Source: Symbiodinium natans (taxonomy: Eukaryota; Sar; Dinophyceae; Suessiales; Symbiodiniaceae). Taken from it: 64,000 nt of DNA. Position numbers and translations under genes: made by a program. Of this stretch, positions 30,815 through 43,296 are shown piece by piece. The notes under the pieces were generated by a model. It was given only the letters and a program-made list of their open reading frames with translations. It did no database searches and had not been told where the DNA came from. How positions within the stretch are numbered: the first letter of the stretch is position 1; the number at the start of each line of letters is the position of its first letter. Location: the NCBI GenBank assembly GCA_905221605.1, contig CAJNDS010002546.1, forward strand, positions 1,164,371 through 1,228,370. The letters are read 5' to 3'.

Positions 30815-31929
30815 TCAGGCTTTCATGCCAGCATGCGTTTCAAGACAAAGAACCTTGTGACGTGCCAGTGTGTAGCCCGTGCTTTGCTCATGCAAGCCGA
30901 GTTAGACGTCGGGAGCTGAGCAATAGTGATTGGCCGGTCCTTTCTGTTTTGAAGTACATGCCATGTGTTCCGTATGCTCGGAGATGCCTACACCACACCA
31001 GTTCTGTCGCCATGTGTTAAGGCGTGCCGCCCAACAAAAGGCGGCGTAACACAGCTCGCATGCCTTTCGGGGGAACGCCTTCAAAAGCGCTGTCGGGAGT
31101 TGGGGCACCATAGGAGCCCCGGGAGGCCGCAGCAGGTTTCTCACACAATTTCTGGAAAAGGGTCTCGGTCGCTCGGATCAAGTCCATCACAACACCAAAC
31201 GCCCGACACCTAGTTTGCAATCCCCGCCCGCCTGCATTGGGTGGACACCCGCTGCCCGTCCCACAAGCCCCCGCGGGCACCAAACTTCACATTTCTGGCT
31301 GCTGGCCCCGAACATGCCTGCAGATTCTCAGATGGGGTTTGACAAATTCAGTGTTGTGCCTTTTGCCACATGGCGTGCCAAGGCGGTGCTTGCCTTTTCA
31401 CACTTGTTGTGCCTAATCGCCTCCCAAGAGCCAAGGCCGTTCTGGCACACCAGAAAAAATTTGGGAGCGGTCGACGGACTTGCTCGGCACTCAGTCGTGG
31501 CGAAACAAGTTCCGAGCCACAGGCCACGGCTGGCACTAATGGGCACTGCCACAACTAGGGGTGAGCCATCCTGCCCAAGCAACTTCCGTGGCAAAGAGCC
31601 TGCAATTCAGCACAGTGTTGACAGTGTTCTGATTTGAAAGTGTGGCATTGTCACAGCATTTGAGTCGTCGCAGAGATTGAATGGTGCAAGCGACCCGCAG
31701 CAAAGCAAAGCCCTCAACATTTAAAACCTTGGTAAGTGTTCAATTGTGTTTGTAGCTTCTCGTATCATGATGCGTATCACGCTGTGTCTAAGAGGACAGC
31801 TCATATCCGTCAGGCCTGTCCAGAGCCTGCAAGACGGCTCGGCAGGTGGCTGCGGTAAACACCTGGTGCATCCTTAACTATACGGCTTGCGTGAGCCCCT
31901 AAGCAAACCCGTCCGCGCTTTCATGCAGC
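30815..31929. other. intergenic, nothing seen
   Basis: Reading frames here lack coding character and I found no repeat or element of note. Confidence 0.5.
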
Positions 31930-33465
31930 CAGCTGACCTGAACCCCATGGCAGCCATGGCAGGTCAGAGCTCCGACACTGTCGACGTGAAGGAATCTGGG
32001 AAGTTCTTCAGCATCAATCTACTTAGTCCGAGATGTTGGAGCAGAAACTACCCTGCACGCTTGGCTAAGCCTTGGTGCGCTGAAGGACGGGCCCAATCCT
32101 CGCGCAGAATGGGCGGTAAGTTCGCGTGACAGTGCAACGCGTCAACGATTGACCTATACTTCTGCAGCAAAATCCCCACCTTTATGACGATTGTACACTT
32201 CTTCCATAAACGAGATTCCAAGCATGTCATCTGGGTGAGTGACAATAGCTTTGTCTTCCTTTATGAAGAACTAAGAGAACCCAACACGACCACCGCGGAG
32301 CCACCTGAACACGCGACCCGTGGAACCTCTATCGGGCTCCTTGAGTTTGTGCTTCCACTCATCCACAGCATCCTGCCTAAGTTTTCTTCTTTGGGAGTCG
32401 ACAAGTTGTGAACAGCACTACACGCAACGGCGCAGGAGCTGACCAAAGTTTCGGGACTGGCTGTATCCAGCGAAATCGAGATTCCTACTCGCGCGGCAAT
32501 GCGCACGATTATTTGTAACTGTAACTGTAGCGTGTAGCTCAGATAGCCAACTTTGCGGCACATTAGGCGTCCAGCGGGCTGCTTTCTTGTCTATCTCACG
32601 CAGCTTTTTGAGGAGGGGCTTGACCGAGGCCGCAAGGTTGGGTTGCAAAAATCCCAGCCACTTGTGAAGCCCCTATATCTGTGGACGTCCGCGGTTTGTC
32701 ACGGAGTCTTGGGGTGGACTCTGACCGTCGGTTACAAGATGGCAATGTTTAGAGCTGTCGTCCCCTTCTAAACCTTTGAGACCGAGCTCGTATCACGGCG
32801 TCCGGGCAGTCTCTGGGCGCGTTGCACGCGCGCGCGCGCGCGCGTGGGTGCATGGGTGGATGTGTGGGTGGGTGGGTGTATGTTTGTTGTTGTTTTTTTT
32901 TTGTGTGTGTGTGTGTGTGTGTGTGTGCGCGGGTGTGTGTGTGTGTGTGTGTGGGTGGTTGGTTGGTTGGTTGGTTGGTTGGTTCGTTGGTTGTTTTCGG
33001 GTGGAATGGGTTTACTCAGCATAATAACTTGGGGTGGCGCGGTTGTCGGAGAAAACTCCTCCAAATTGGAAACATCAAAACTGTTAAAAGCCAACAACGT
33101 GTGCTCAATGCTCAAGAAATTACAATCCGAAAAGGTGGTTCAAACAATATTCGAACCAGATCACAACATGCCTTAGTCTCCGGATTTCCCCCAAACCCGA
33201 AGCGCTGGTCCCCCAAGCAACCGCAGCCTGTCGCAGAATGGCCTATCGTTGCTTTTGTCTCTGGCAAAGGGGCCCCTACTATAGTTACTAGCCAACTGGA
33301 CATGTTCTCTTTTGCAGATCGCCTACCTACTGCTACTAGAGTTCCTACATGCTGGATGGATCTTCGAATTGCTTGCTGACAAACAATGCGGACCGTATAG
33401 ACATGGTTTAGATAAGACTTCTGGTGATGTTAGTTTAGGGTGGGCTGTGGAAGAATTCTGCTAGG
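31930..33465 (+). other. exon-like fragments, possible unrecognised gene
   Basis: Candidate pieces: ATG 31948 (MAAMAGQSSDTVDVKES); about 32180-32234, ending in a good donor (GG|GTGAGT); about 32598-32771 (LFEEGLDRGRK..., LYLWTSAVCHGVLGW); and 33319-33465, preceded by CTCTTTTGCAG, encoding a hydrophobic run (IAYLLLLEFLHAGWIFELLA) and ending in a stop. If joined they would give a small membrane protein. Frames were not resolved. Confidence 0.22.
32826..32993. repeat. compound microsatellite (CG)n-(GT)n-(GGTT)n
   Basis: Runs of CG, then T-rich, then GT, then about eight GGTT units. It gives long spurious frames on both strands. Confidence 0.9.
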
Positions 33466-35845
33466 AAGAGGGTCAGAAACTTGAGGGCCAAGCGACGCTC
33501 ACTTCTGACTTCTGCGAGGCTAGCCGCCAGCTGCTGGAAGATATCTTGGCCGCCCCAAGCTCAGCGTGAGGGCAGGCGGTCACGTGTAAGCAGTCATACT
33601 TGGGACACTTGTTCGACCTACCTAGCTCCCGCTCAATACACCGGTTGAAATTTCAGGGACCTCCCCCCCACCCCAAGGATCTTGAGGGGTCCGCGCTGCT
33701 GATGCAACCTGCGAGGTCGTTGGGTTGGACAAGCCGCTGCTTCCAGACGCGAGCGCCTTCGACTGCTCCAAAACGCAGGGCTGTTGCTTTGGAGGGTTTG
33801 CAACGTGCGGGATTTCGTTGGCGAAATGTCCAACATTCAGCCCAGCATTTCAAACAACAGGTTCGTTCGGTGTAGCGTCCAACAATCCAGCCAGCATTTC
33901 AAAAAGAATGTTTCGCGTGAGTTTGTCGTTTGCGTTGGCAGAATCATTGAGCACGAGGATTCACGGCGTTGCGTCCCCGCCCAAAAGCCCCAGGGAAAGA
34001 TTCACTTCGAGAAGTCACGTACGATATCAATACAAGTGCATATTAGGGTTCTGGGTTTAGGCTCAAAGAAGCAGAGTCTCGATGTCCTTGAAGGTCGAGT
34101 ATGTCGAAATTCGCGGTATGTGACACGGTCGTCGGGACGTCTGGGGCGCTTGGAGAACTATTTTGGAGAGGTGCTCTTTTGACCACTGGCGTGTTGTTTT
34201 TTGTCGCGAGCCCCCAATGTGGTCTCTCCACATTCATCCCTGGAAGAGGTAAACGAGAGATGGTTTGAGAGCGGCTGGGCGCTGCGCCCCCTTCAACGCT
34301 GCTGAAAGAGGTAAGGGTGGTGAGCGCGGGGTAGGGGTAGGTCGGGCATAGGGTGGCGGTAGGGGGTAGGGGGGAAAGCCTTCACCACTGTTGAGACGCA
34401 GGGTGGATTTGGGTTTCAGGTGTAGAAACATTTTGAATGAGTATCTTGTGGGACGTGTCGCGTTTGGGAGGGCGCTTGAGAAGGATGCTCGGAGTTGCTC
34501 GCTGTGGCATGCTACAGGATAGGTCTCAGAGACTTCATGTACATTCGCATCACGCCGCGTGCCTTGTTTTCGTGCTGTAGTTTAGAATCGTCACGCTAAT
34601 CAGCTAGTCTTTGGTCGAAGTTTTCTGAAAAATATGTCATTTAGGGGAATGCATTTGTTTCGGGTCGGTTTGTTTTGAAGCAAAAATGCAGTTCGTCTCC
34701 CTGCAACTGCGGGTTGGAATCTTAGCCAAGCTCATCCGTCTGATGTTGCTCCTATTGATATTTGATGATGACAGCGCGCTGGCCTTCCATCATGCGGTTC
34801 GGAGCTGCCACGTGGACCCACATGCCGTACATAAGCAAAAACGGGGGCTGCCAAGCCGTCCTCAGATGCAGCACCCTCAGCCCCGCCTGTGAACATCCAG
34901 ACACCACAATGCGACAACCACATGTGCTCCGCTCAACCTGGTAACCTCTTCTCTGCTGATACGCCGCGGCAATGTCACGGCGAGATGCCAGTTGCGGCAA
35001 CAGGCCAGGGCCTCGTGCAAAGGGGGCTTTTGCAAGGCTGGCTTCTTGCATTTTAGAGAAGAAGCTGGGCATTGGGCTCGAATACGTGGGCACCTAGTTC
35101 AATCGTTTGGATCCTTCCGCAAGCCGTGGTTTCATGCGCATGTCGTGCCCAGTGGTTTGGCACAAGGAATGCTCGTGAATGGCCATGGCAAGTTCCATAA
35201 CGGTGACACAGGGGCTTCCTTGCAATCTTGGCCGATAAGTTTGCACTTCTACTGTGACTTGCCTCTGGGACCGTCTCGTGTGCTTTCCTTCGGGGGCCTC
35301 AACCCTAAACCCTAAACCCTTGCGAATGCTAGGAGCTGAAGACACTCCGAATGTTGCTGCCGAGGCCTACGAAGACCGCGGGGGCTCGCGTTCGCAAGAA
35401 GTCTCGAGCTAAGATTTCAACATGGTGTGGGTGATGCATTCCTGAATCCCCCTTGATCCGCGTTCGAGCTAGATGCACCCAGCACTACGAGCGACCAGCG
35501 AGAACATGCGAGAAGTGTCTGATGCGCCAGCCAGGGCAATGGGGCGCATGACGGATAGGAGGCATGTGACGTCTCCGCGCTTGCGCTCTTCACCCAGCTA
35601 CGCTGCAGGGCTGTCAGGAAGCTAGCCACGTGCAGCCTTGGTGAAACATGCTGCAATCTGCTACAACCTCCGAAGGATTCGCATGTGTTGCCTTTTTCCC
35701 ACCCAGGAGTTCAAGGACAAGATGCCCGTCTCCCGGTCTCAGGGCTTGCGCGGGTACCATCGGGTACCAGGGTCCAGGGCCACGGAGTTTACAGGGGTTC
35801 AGCAGATCTTGACGCTCCAGCGGTTCATGATCTCCTTGGGTTTCA

Positions 35846-36010
35846 TGGGGTTGAGGGCTGTGGCCAAAGGCTTGTGTGCCAGGAAGTATAGACCTTGCGC
35901 ACTCATGGACCAAGCGCAGTTGAGCTTCGTTCATCCCGAAGCCTCAGCAAAGCCCTCTGAAGCTTTGCGGTTTGGATCCCAACATGCACGGCACAAGCTC
36001 ATAAAAGCTG
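35846..36010 (+). repeat. dispersed repeat, copy 2 (partner 11398-11550)
   Basis: See the partner for the shared blocks. Here the copy is followed by a duplicated CTTCCCATG pair. Confidence 0.55.
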
Positions 36011-36109
36011 TCATAAGGCGGTGCAAGGGCTTCCCATGCTTCCCATGCTTCAGCTAGGCAGCCCCTCCTGCGCCAACCCTGAGCCGCGTCAACCTGAAGT
36101 TTGGTAGAA

Positions 36110-36330
36110 GAATGGTAATAATCGTGGTAAGAATAATGACAATAAGAATGATGGTAAGAGTGGGTAATACTGATAGTAAGAATGGCAATAAGAATGGTAG
36201 TAAGACTTATCATAAGAATGATACGAAGAATGAGAATAAGAATAGTAGTCATGATAGTAAGAATGGTAATGCGATTGCTAAATAAGCATGACAGCTAGAA
36301 TGATAACTAGAATGAGAATCGTAATGACAA
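36110..36330. repeat. degenerate AT-rich minisatellite
   Basis: Repeated units close to AGAATGRTAATA with many changes. Confidence 0.85.
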
Positions 36331-36934
36331 TGGGTTGTAACCGGTGGGACGACGTGGGATGTGTCACGGCGGGGTTTCTGCGGGGATTGGCAGCTTCAGA
36401 GCCGCCACGGAGTATCTTGTGAAGAGTGCCGGGGCCGCGTAGATGCAACTCAGTAGTAGAGTAGGTAACCTTTAACCTTTTTTTGAGGTAGTAGAATCCC
36501 CTTATAATCCCCTTATAATCAATCCCCTTACAATGCCCTTATAATCCCAAAGGTGAACCTTTAATTCCCCCAGGTTGCTGGACAACTGGTACCCCAAGCT
36601 TTTCTGCTGGGAAGGGTGGTTCTCTGATCCAGGCTTCGCAGCTGAAGATCAAAGAGGAGAGCTGCTGATGGGCTCGAGAAGGCCCGGTACTGGCCAGCAT
36701 CATTGCTCAGACGAACATGGCGGAGCTATCCAGACGAATAATTGATGGCAAACCGTTTCATCATGTCTGAGCTCATTTGAAGTCATTGCATGCTTAGACG
36801 CCCAATGCTACACTCTGCAGCGGCTTAAACCTGGCACTTCTGAAGCCATTCGCAGAGATCAAGTCCGAACTCTCTCCCCCTTAATTAGAGCGAACAAGCC
36901 GCTCGCTCAAAGCGCCCCCAGCATCATCAAGACC

Positions 36935-38929
36935 ATGGCCAGCTCGTCTACACTTCCAGTCATCAAAGGCTCCTCACCAACTCGCTCTTTGAGTGTAGCG
37001 GTGGCTGAACAAGAGGCCTCGCTCGTGCGACAGGTGGAGCATTGGCGCCAGATGTACTTGGACGCCGAGGCATCCGTTACTCAAGCCAGGGCTGATGAGG
37101 CACTCCTGCAGAAACAGCTGTGTGGTGTGCTCGAGCGAGAGCGTTTGCTGGCTTCAAAGAATTTGGAGCTTCGCTGCGCCTCGCAAGCCAAGCAAGCGGA
37201 TGAAGAGGAACAAGCCCGGCAAAAGGTTGCGCTTTGCGAGCAACTCAGCAGCGCGCACGTGATGTTGCACCGTAAGGAGGAAGAGCTGCAAGACAGTCGG
37301 AGGCAGTCCATCAATCGAGGCGAGCAGGTGGAAAAGTTGAGGGATCATCTTCAACAGAACCTCTTTGACATGAAGCAACACAAGGCAATGAAGTCAGAAA
37401 TCGCTGACCTTCGAGAGGAGCTGGAAGCGTCCTTGAAGAAGATTGGTGCAAAAGAGCACCTTTGTGACACCATGGATCAGGAGCTGAAGTTGTTGCGAAG
37501 TCAGCTGGCGGCAAAGGAGGTAGAGTTGGCCCAGTCGAAAGGAGAGCTGAAGAAGAAGACTGCCGAGGCCGAGCAGCAGAGCAAGTCCCTCCAGCGGGAG
37601 CTCTCGGACGTGCAAGCACAACTCGATGCATCTCTGCAGAAGATGCCGAAGAAGGAGCAAGAACTGCAGCGGCTTCAGGCGCAGTTGGTCGAGAAGCTGG
37701 GTCAGAATTTGTTGCAGAATCGTTTTTACTATTTTTCAGAACTTAATCCCATAAAAGGAGCATGAAAGTGATCCTTCTTGAATCGTACCCCTCAACGACA
37801 ATGGTGCCGGAAAGAGGGCCTAAACCCTAAACCCGAAACCCTCAATAATATTCAATAATTGTGCAGGAAAGACGGCCAGCTCCAAAAGCTGCAGAAGGGC
37901 CAGGACGCCACGAACGTGGAGCTGGCCGAACTTCGCGGCAGGTTGGAGGTCGCTTTGGAAGACTGCGCCGCCAAGGACCACCTAGGGTTGTATCAACGTT
38001 AGAAAACCCTCTAAATTTTAGGGTGTTTTCACGTTAAAAATCACCCTTTCAGGCTTGTTTTGAACGGGAAAAGAAAACCCGAAACTGCTCCAAACGAAGG
38101 AGCTCGAAGTGGCGAAGCTCAAGGATGACCTTGCCAAGGAGCACCTTAGTTAGGCCCTTCATTGGGAGATTTTGTAGTTTTGCGGTATTGGGGTTTGAGA
38201 GGATAATTATGTAGGAATAGTTCTTATCAGAGGGTCTTATGGACCATCCGAGGCACGATGCCTGCAAAGCAGCTGTGTCCGAGAACAGCGGTTTACGGTC
38301 CAGCTCTCAGTCGGTAAACTGCCAGCAAACAGGGAGGCTTGTGGAGAGCGTGCCGAGGCTGTGTACATGTAGATGCGCACATGTATACATATGCATCATC
38401 TCTCTCACTCTCTTGTGTTGATGTGGGTGTTTTTCATGAGAGCGAGAGCTTTTCTGGAAGGCAGATCTGCTGCGACAAGCTGAGCGAGCTCGGGGAGCAG
38501 GAGGTGAAGCACCAGAGGCTCGTGACGCTGCTGGAGGCCGAGAAGGACATGTGGCTTCAGAGGCGTGACCGGGGATGTTAAACCTTATACTAACAGCTCC
38601 TTAATAGGGATTAGAAGTTCCTTAATAGGGATTTTAAGCTCCTTAATCGGCACTATCAGCTCCTTAACAGGGATTATACTAAGGGGGATACTCTAAAGGG
38701 GAGCATCCCGAGGAGTGACCATCTGGAGAAGGCCAACGCTCGTTTGCGAGTGGACTTGCAGAAGAACCTGGACGTGGCTGAGGCAGAGATGACTTTGACA
38801 CCGACGCCGCCACCCCGACGCCCATCCACGGCGGGATCATTTCGTGACAGGGTTGGCCGGACCCTCCTTCAACATCGGGTGTGCGAGGGCAAGACGAGGA
38901 GCTTTGATGCGGAAGAAAGGGAGGCTTGA
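36935..38929 (+). CDS. coiled-coil protein, about five exons
   Basis: Proposed exons: 36935-37700, 37872-about 37983, about 38095-38150, 38465-38562 and 38713-38929. The first intron (GT-AG, 37701-37871) joins QLVEKL to DGQLQKL and contains telomere-like repeats. The third exon (KELEVAKLKDDLAKEHL) is placed by heptad continuity and its borders are unsure. The last intron (38563-38712) is an inserted element with GC-AG borders, joining WLQR to SDHLEKANARL. Nearly all of the chain after residue 25 is charged heptad repeat (E, Q, K, L), with an internal similarity around AKEHLCD. The C-terminus is not coiled and carries TPTPPPRRPSTAGSFRDR. Such proteins are usually cytoskeletal or scaffold parts; I cannot name this one. 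Confidence 0.75.
37819..37843 (-). repeat. short telomere-like array in intron 1 of the coiled-coil gene
   Basis: CCTAAACCCTAAACCCGAAA, three units, fully inside the intron. Confidence 0.8.
38563..38712. mobile_element. family II element acting as an intron
   Basis: The element body 38571-38709 starts GGGGATGTT and ends GCATCCC. GAGGCGTGACC (38560-38570) and GAGGAGTGACC (38710-38720) flank it as an 11-bp duplication with one mismatch. The interior TTATACTAACAGCTCCT matches the element at 27864. Splicing AG|GC at the left with AG|GA at the right restores the coiled-coil frame, so the duplicated target supplies both splice sites. Confidence 0.75.
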
Positions 38930-40205
38930 AGATACTTCAGGACTTGGAAGGACATGTTGAAGGCATTTTGAACCTTCTTGATGCTTCGTACGCCTAAGGC
39001 ACGAGCTTCAGAATGTTTTTACTACGTTGCCCCCTTGTACAGTTAAGTGGCTGTGACTGGACACGTGTGCTTTGGCCCGTGTGTTGTGTGCGAATGGCAA
39101 GATGCCCGTTCGTTGCACTGCTTGACCGGCAGCGACCGCAGCTGGTCAATCAGCTTTTTGGCTTGGGAGGTTGCACCCTTGTGCTGTGACAACGTCAGCA
39201 GCTGCGACCTTTCAGATCAGTTAACACTTGCAGACATCGGCGAAGACGGACTGCAATCAAGCACAGTCCCCTCAAAAAGGATTGCTGCTGAGTTGTTTCT
39301 TTTTGTTGTTGCAGATGGGCCAGTGAAGATCAGAAAGATCATGCTGAATGCTTACAATGCTTACAACCTGCCATAACATGCTTACACATCACCGGCAGGT
39401 GAGAGCTGCATTGGAAGACCTGCGTCGTGGAGGCGAAGAGGGACAGTTTCATCGGAGCCTGTTGACTTGTACCTGCTGCTACCTGCCACCTCAACTACCT
39501 CAATCTACCTCCGACTCGTACCTTTCCTACTTGATTGCATCCGATGCACCTGGTCTCAATCAGCCTGTTGGCTAGGCCAAACTGCGGTTGCCTCAGCTGC
39601 CTGCCGACTCCTGACAATGTATCCTTGTGCCTACCTGCAACCGACTCCTTACAGCCTACGACCTATGGCCTGCTACCTGATACTTAGTGCTTCCTCCACT
39701 CTGCTCGCAACCGATTTAAACATGTTACTTCATAGTCGCTTGCACGCTGCAATCTTGCAGAGATTGCTTCTGCTATAACCGTGCTTCACTGTGGCTTCTA
39801 ACCCCTGCTACCAATTACCTGCTACCACTCTTCCACCTGATTCCCTACCATTCATTGCCAACTTTTTTCCTGCTCCGCAGACGAAGGTTAAAGTTAGAGG
39901 TGAACAACAACTACGGTGTACAGTGTACATGTGCAAGGCACCGTGAAGGCCCCAAAGGCCTAGACTGTAGTGCTCCGTCAAGCAGTATTTAGTACTCTCC
40001 GCCCTTGAGGGCTCGTAGCGACCAGGACTTGTTTTTGTGGCAGCGGGCGTGTTTCAAAGTAATCATTTGGCATGTACCACTTGGTGTTTCCTGGTTCTGT
40101 CACCGATTGCGCCATCAGAATCAAAAAATCTTCGCGACCAGCATGTGAGCGCACTCATGTGGTATGTCACTGTTCAGCAAAGGCCTTGGATGGACAGTGC
40201 TTTGA

Positions 40206-40302
40206 CCTAAACCCTAAACCCTAAACCCTACAACCTAAACCCTAAGCCCTAAACCCTAATCCCTAAAACCCAAAAACCCCTAAAACCCTAAAACCCTAAA
40301 GC
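40206..40302 (-). repeat. degenerate telomere-like array
   Basis: CCCTAAA units drifting to CCCTAAAACC and similar. Confidence 0.88.
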
Positions 40303-40961
40303 AAATTGTGGTTCCTGTGCCTTGGTCCTTGTGTGGCGCAAATCCTGCATGGGTCATTTCGTTTTTGAGCATCAAGCTGGATAGGGAATCGGATGCCAGA
40401 TCGATGTCGAAGCGTGCCAACGCCAACGCTGCCGCGAGGTACTGAGCTCGTATAAACAGACTTGGGGTTTGGGGTTTGGGCGATGGGTTCTCAGACGTTT
40501 TCTGGGAAGAGCCCTGAACCGGTACGACTTTGAGCAGCTCCCCGCTGTTCTGAAGTCCACCAGAGGCCCTTCCGTGAGCACATGTCCGGCTTGACAAGAT
40601 GAGAAACTCGTACTTTTCAGAAGCCCGCATGAGGTGGCCAGCGACTTCTGCTGTAGCGGCCTTGCAGTGTCCCCCTCGAACTCCACGAGAGCTCAACCCA
40701 TGTAGGGCCTCCAAATTCAGAAAAATGCAGTCCTTGAAATCGAGTTCCAGTCACGTAGGGGCCTAAGGGCATTGCGTCCAGCACTGGTCTGCGGGAGACC
40801 CCCAAGATCGTGGCACGGCATCCCCACATCTCAGAAATGTCCAGCTTCCACCTGAATACAGGTGGAAGATCTCTCTGCTGACCAGCATCGTGCTGAATAC
40901 TCGGGACCTTTTGGGACAATCTGTGAGGTAGCTCGTGGGCGTACCCCAAGACTTCCTTAAC

Positions 40962-41370
40962 CGACGGGTATGCTTCTGTTGCATCCCTTGGCTTCAGATG
41001 GCATCCTATTGATTCTATGGCAAATGATGGTCAGAAGCAGGGAGTCCCCCAGTCGCTTGAACTTGTGAGGGCGGCTCCAAAAAGATGCTGCCGTTTCAGC
41101 TTCTGAGTGGAAACTCAGGTCTTACATGGCCTTCGTTTGCATTCTTTACTTGGTGACTAGTTGTGCTTAGAAGGAAGCTCCACAACCTCTTGCTTCCAGG
41201 TGGCCGGCATTTCCCCTCCTTTTCCACCAGGAAGGAAGGACGCTCACCCTCAAGCGTGATGCCCGGCAGACTTCTTGCTGCCTTTTTTTGTTGCAAGCAG
41301 ACATGTCGCCTGCGTGTGGAATTCGCTGCCTAGGATCTCCAAAACGGTGGCCTTCCACAGGACTCTTCTT
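40962..41370 (+). repeat. dispersed repeat, copy 1 (partner 54046-54370)
   Basis: Strong ordered matches to 54046-54370: GTTGCATCCCTTG, GCTTCAGATGGCAT, AAATGATGGTCA, AAGCAGGGAGTCCC, TTTCCCCTCCTTTCCACCAG, GGAAGGA, GCAGACTTCTTG and TTCGCTGCCTAGGATCTC. The copy at 41 kb has an extra segment of about 50 bp. A conserved frame reads VACVWNSLPRIS here and VACVWHSLPRIS there, so it may descend from a protein-coding element. Confidence 0.8.
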
Positions 41371-41849
41371 CGAAGTGGGTACTCTCGAGGTTCCTTTTGC
41401 TTTGTGTTGTCTTGCTCCGTACATGGACTGCTCAAGTGTGTAGATGTAGCACATCCAGTCAGGGAGCCTTATGAAATCTGACTTCCACACAGGTGTTCCA
41501 TGTCGATCGTTAGCCGAGTTTAGTGTGCCAGTTAGGACTGCATACAGAGATCGCCCAGCTAGACTTGATACCCGGAAGAGAATTGCTGTGCGCGGGCTAT
41601 TTGCTACGGAGCGTTTTTGTTGTGGACGTGGGTTGGGGGGGGGTTTGGTCTAGGAGGCGACAGGGGCAGTTGTCACAGAAAGCAGTGTCCTCATGATCGG
41701 CTACTTAGGGTTTGGAGTTTAGGCTGTCATTTTAATTCGGTTGAACGTGTAGGGCGAGACTGCAAGTCATGAACCTGGTCATCCGTGGCATTAGTGTCGT
41801 GTGGCCGGTGTATGCTGGTGTGTCAGGATTCAGGATGAAAATTACCCTA

Positions 41850-42047
41850 AACCCGAAACCCTAAAGAGTAAACCCTAAAAAGGTAGAAGTGCAGTCGTGT
41901 CGATCCATGAAGCCTCCGAGAAACCTCATCCACAGGGACGCTTGCCCAAAATTTAGGTCCGGCGCCCTTTACGCACCTTCATGTACAGCGCTGTATTTAG
42001 GGTTTAGGGTTTAGGGCTTAGGGCTTAGGGCTTAGGGTTTAGGGTTA
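41850..42047. repeat. two short telomere-like arrays in opposite orientation
   Basis: CCCTAAA-type units at 41850-41880 and TTTAGGG/CTTAGGG units at 41996-42047. Confidence 0.85.
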
Positions 42048-42142
42048 GTTGAACAATATGTGGACGTCTTTTGCGACAAGCGCTTTTGCCCACCCCAAGC
42101 CTTTGAAGCGCTTTCCCATTCCCGAGCATCCCTTTTTGGATT

Positions 42143-42867
<725 letters not shown>

Positions 42868-43296
42868 GTAGTAGTAATACTGAGAATAAGAATAGCAATG
42901 ATAGTAGTAATAGTAATGATATCAATACTAATAGTAGAATAAGGTATGTTGAGCTTTTTCCTTCCAGAAGCGCAACACAAGGCTTGGCCAAATCCTAAGT
43001 GCCGTGGATCCTCTTCAAGCATGTTTAGGAATCAGCCGCTTTAGCGCCTCAACGCACCCTTCAGGCTCTTGAAGTGCTTTGAGCTTCTCTGTGGGCTTCT
43101 ACATGAGGGATTCTTGAAGGCCAAACGTTACCACCAAGCCGCCCAGACCTGAACCCTGAGCCATTCCCGCCAACAAGAACCCCGCTGAACCACCTTTAAT
43201 GCGTGCAGAGCCCTTTTAAAACTCCGGAGCCCGAAATCCTCGTTTGGCTCGAGCGCATCATGGCATAGCAGCATAGCAGAAGCCGCGGAGCGCGAC

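Larger units (their letters stand above)
33466..36934. other. intergenic, repeats only
   Basis: No gene supported. It includes a short telomere-like array (35301-35320), the second copy of a dispersed repeat (35846-36010), an AT-rich minisatellite (36110-36330), and a segment at 36448-36490 (TAGTAGAGTAGGTAACCTTT) that recurs near 47088 (TAGTAGAGTAGGCAACCTTT). Confidence 0.55.
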
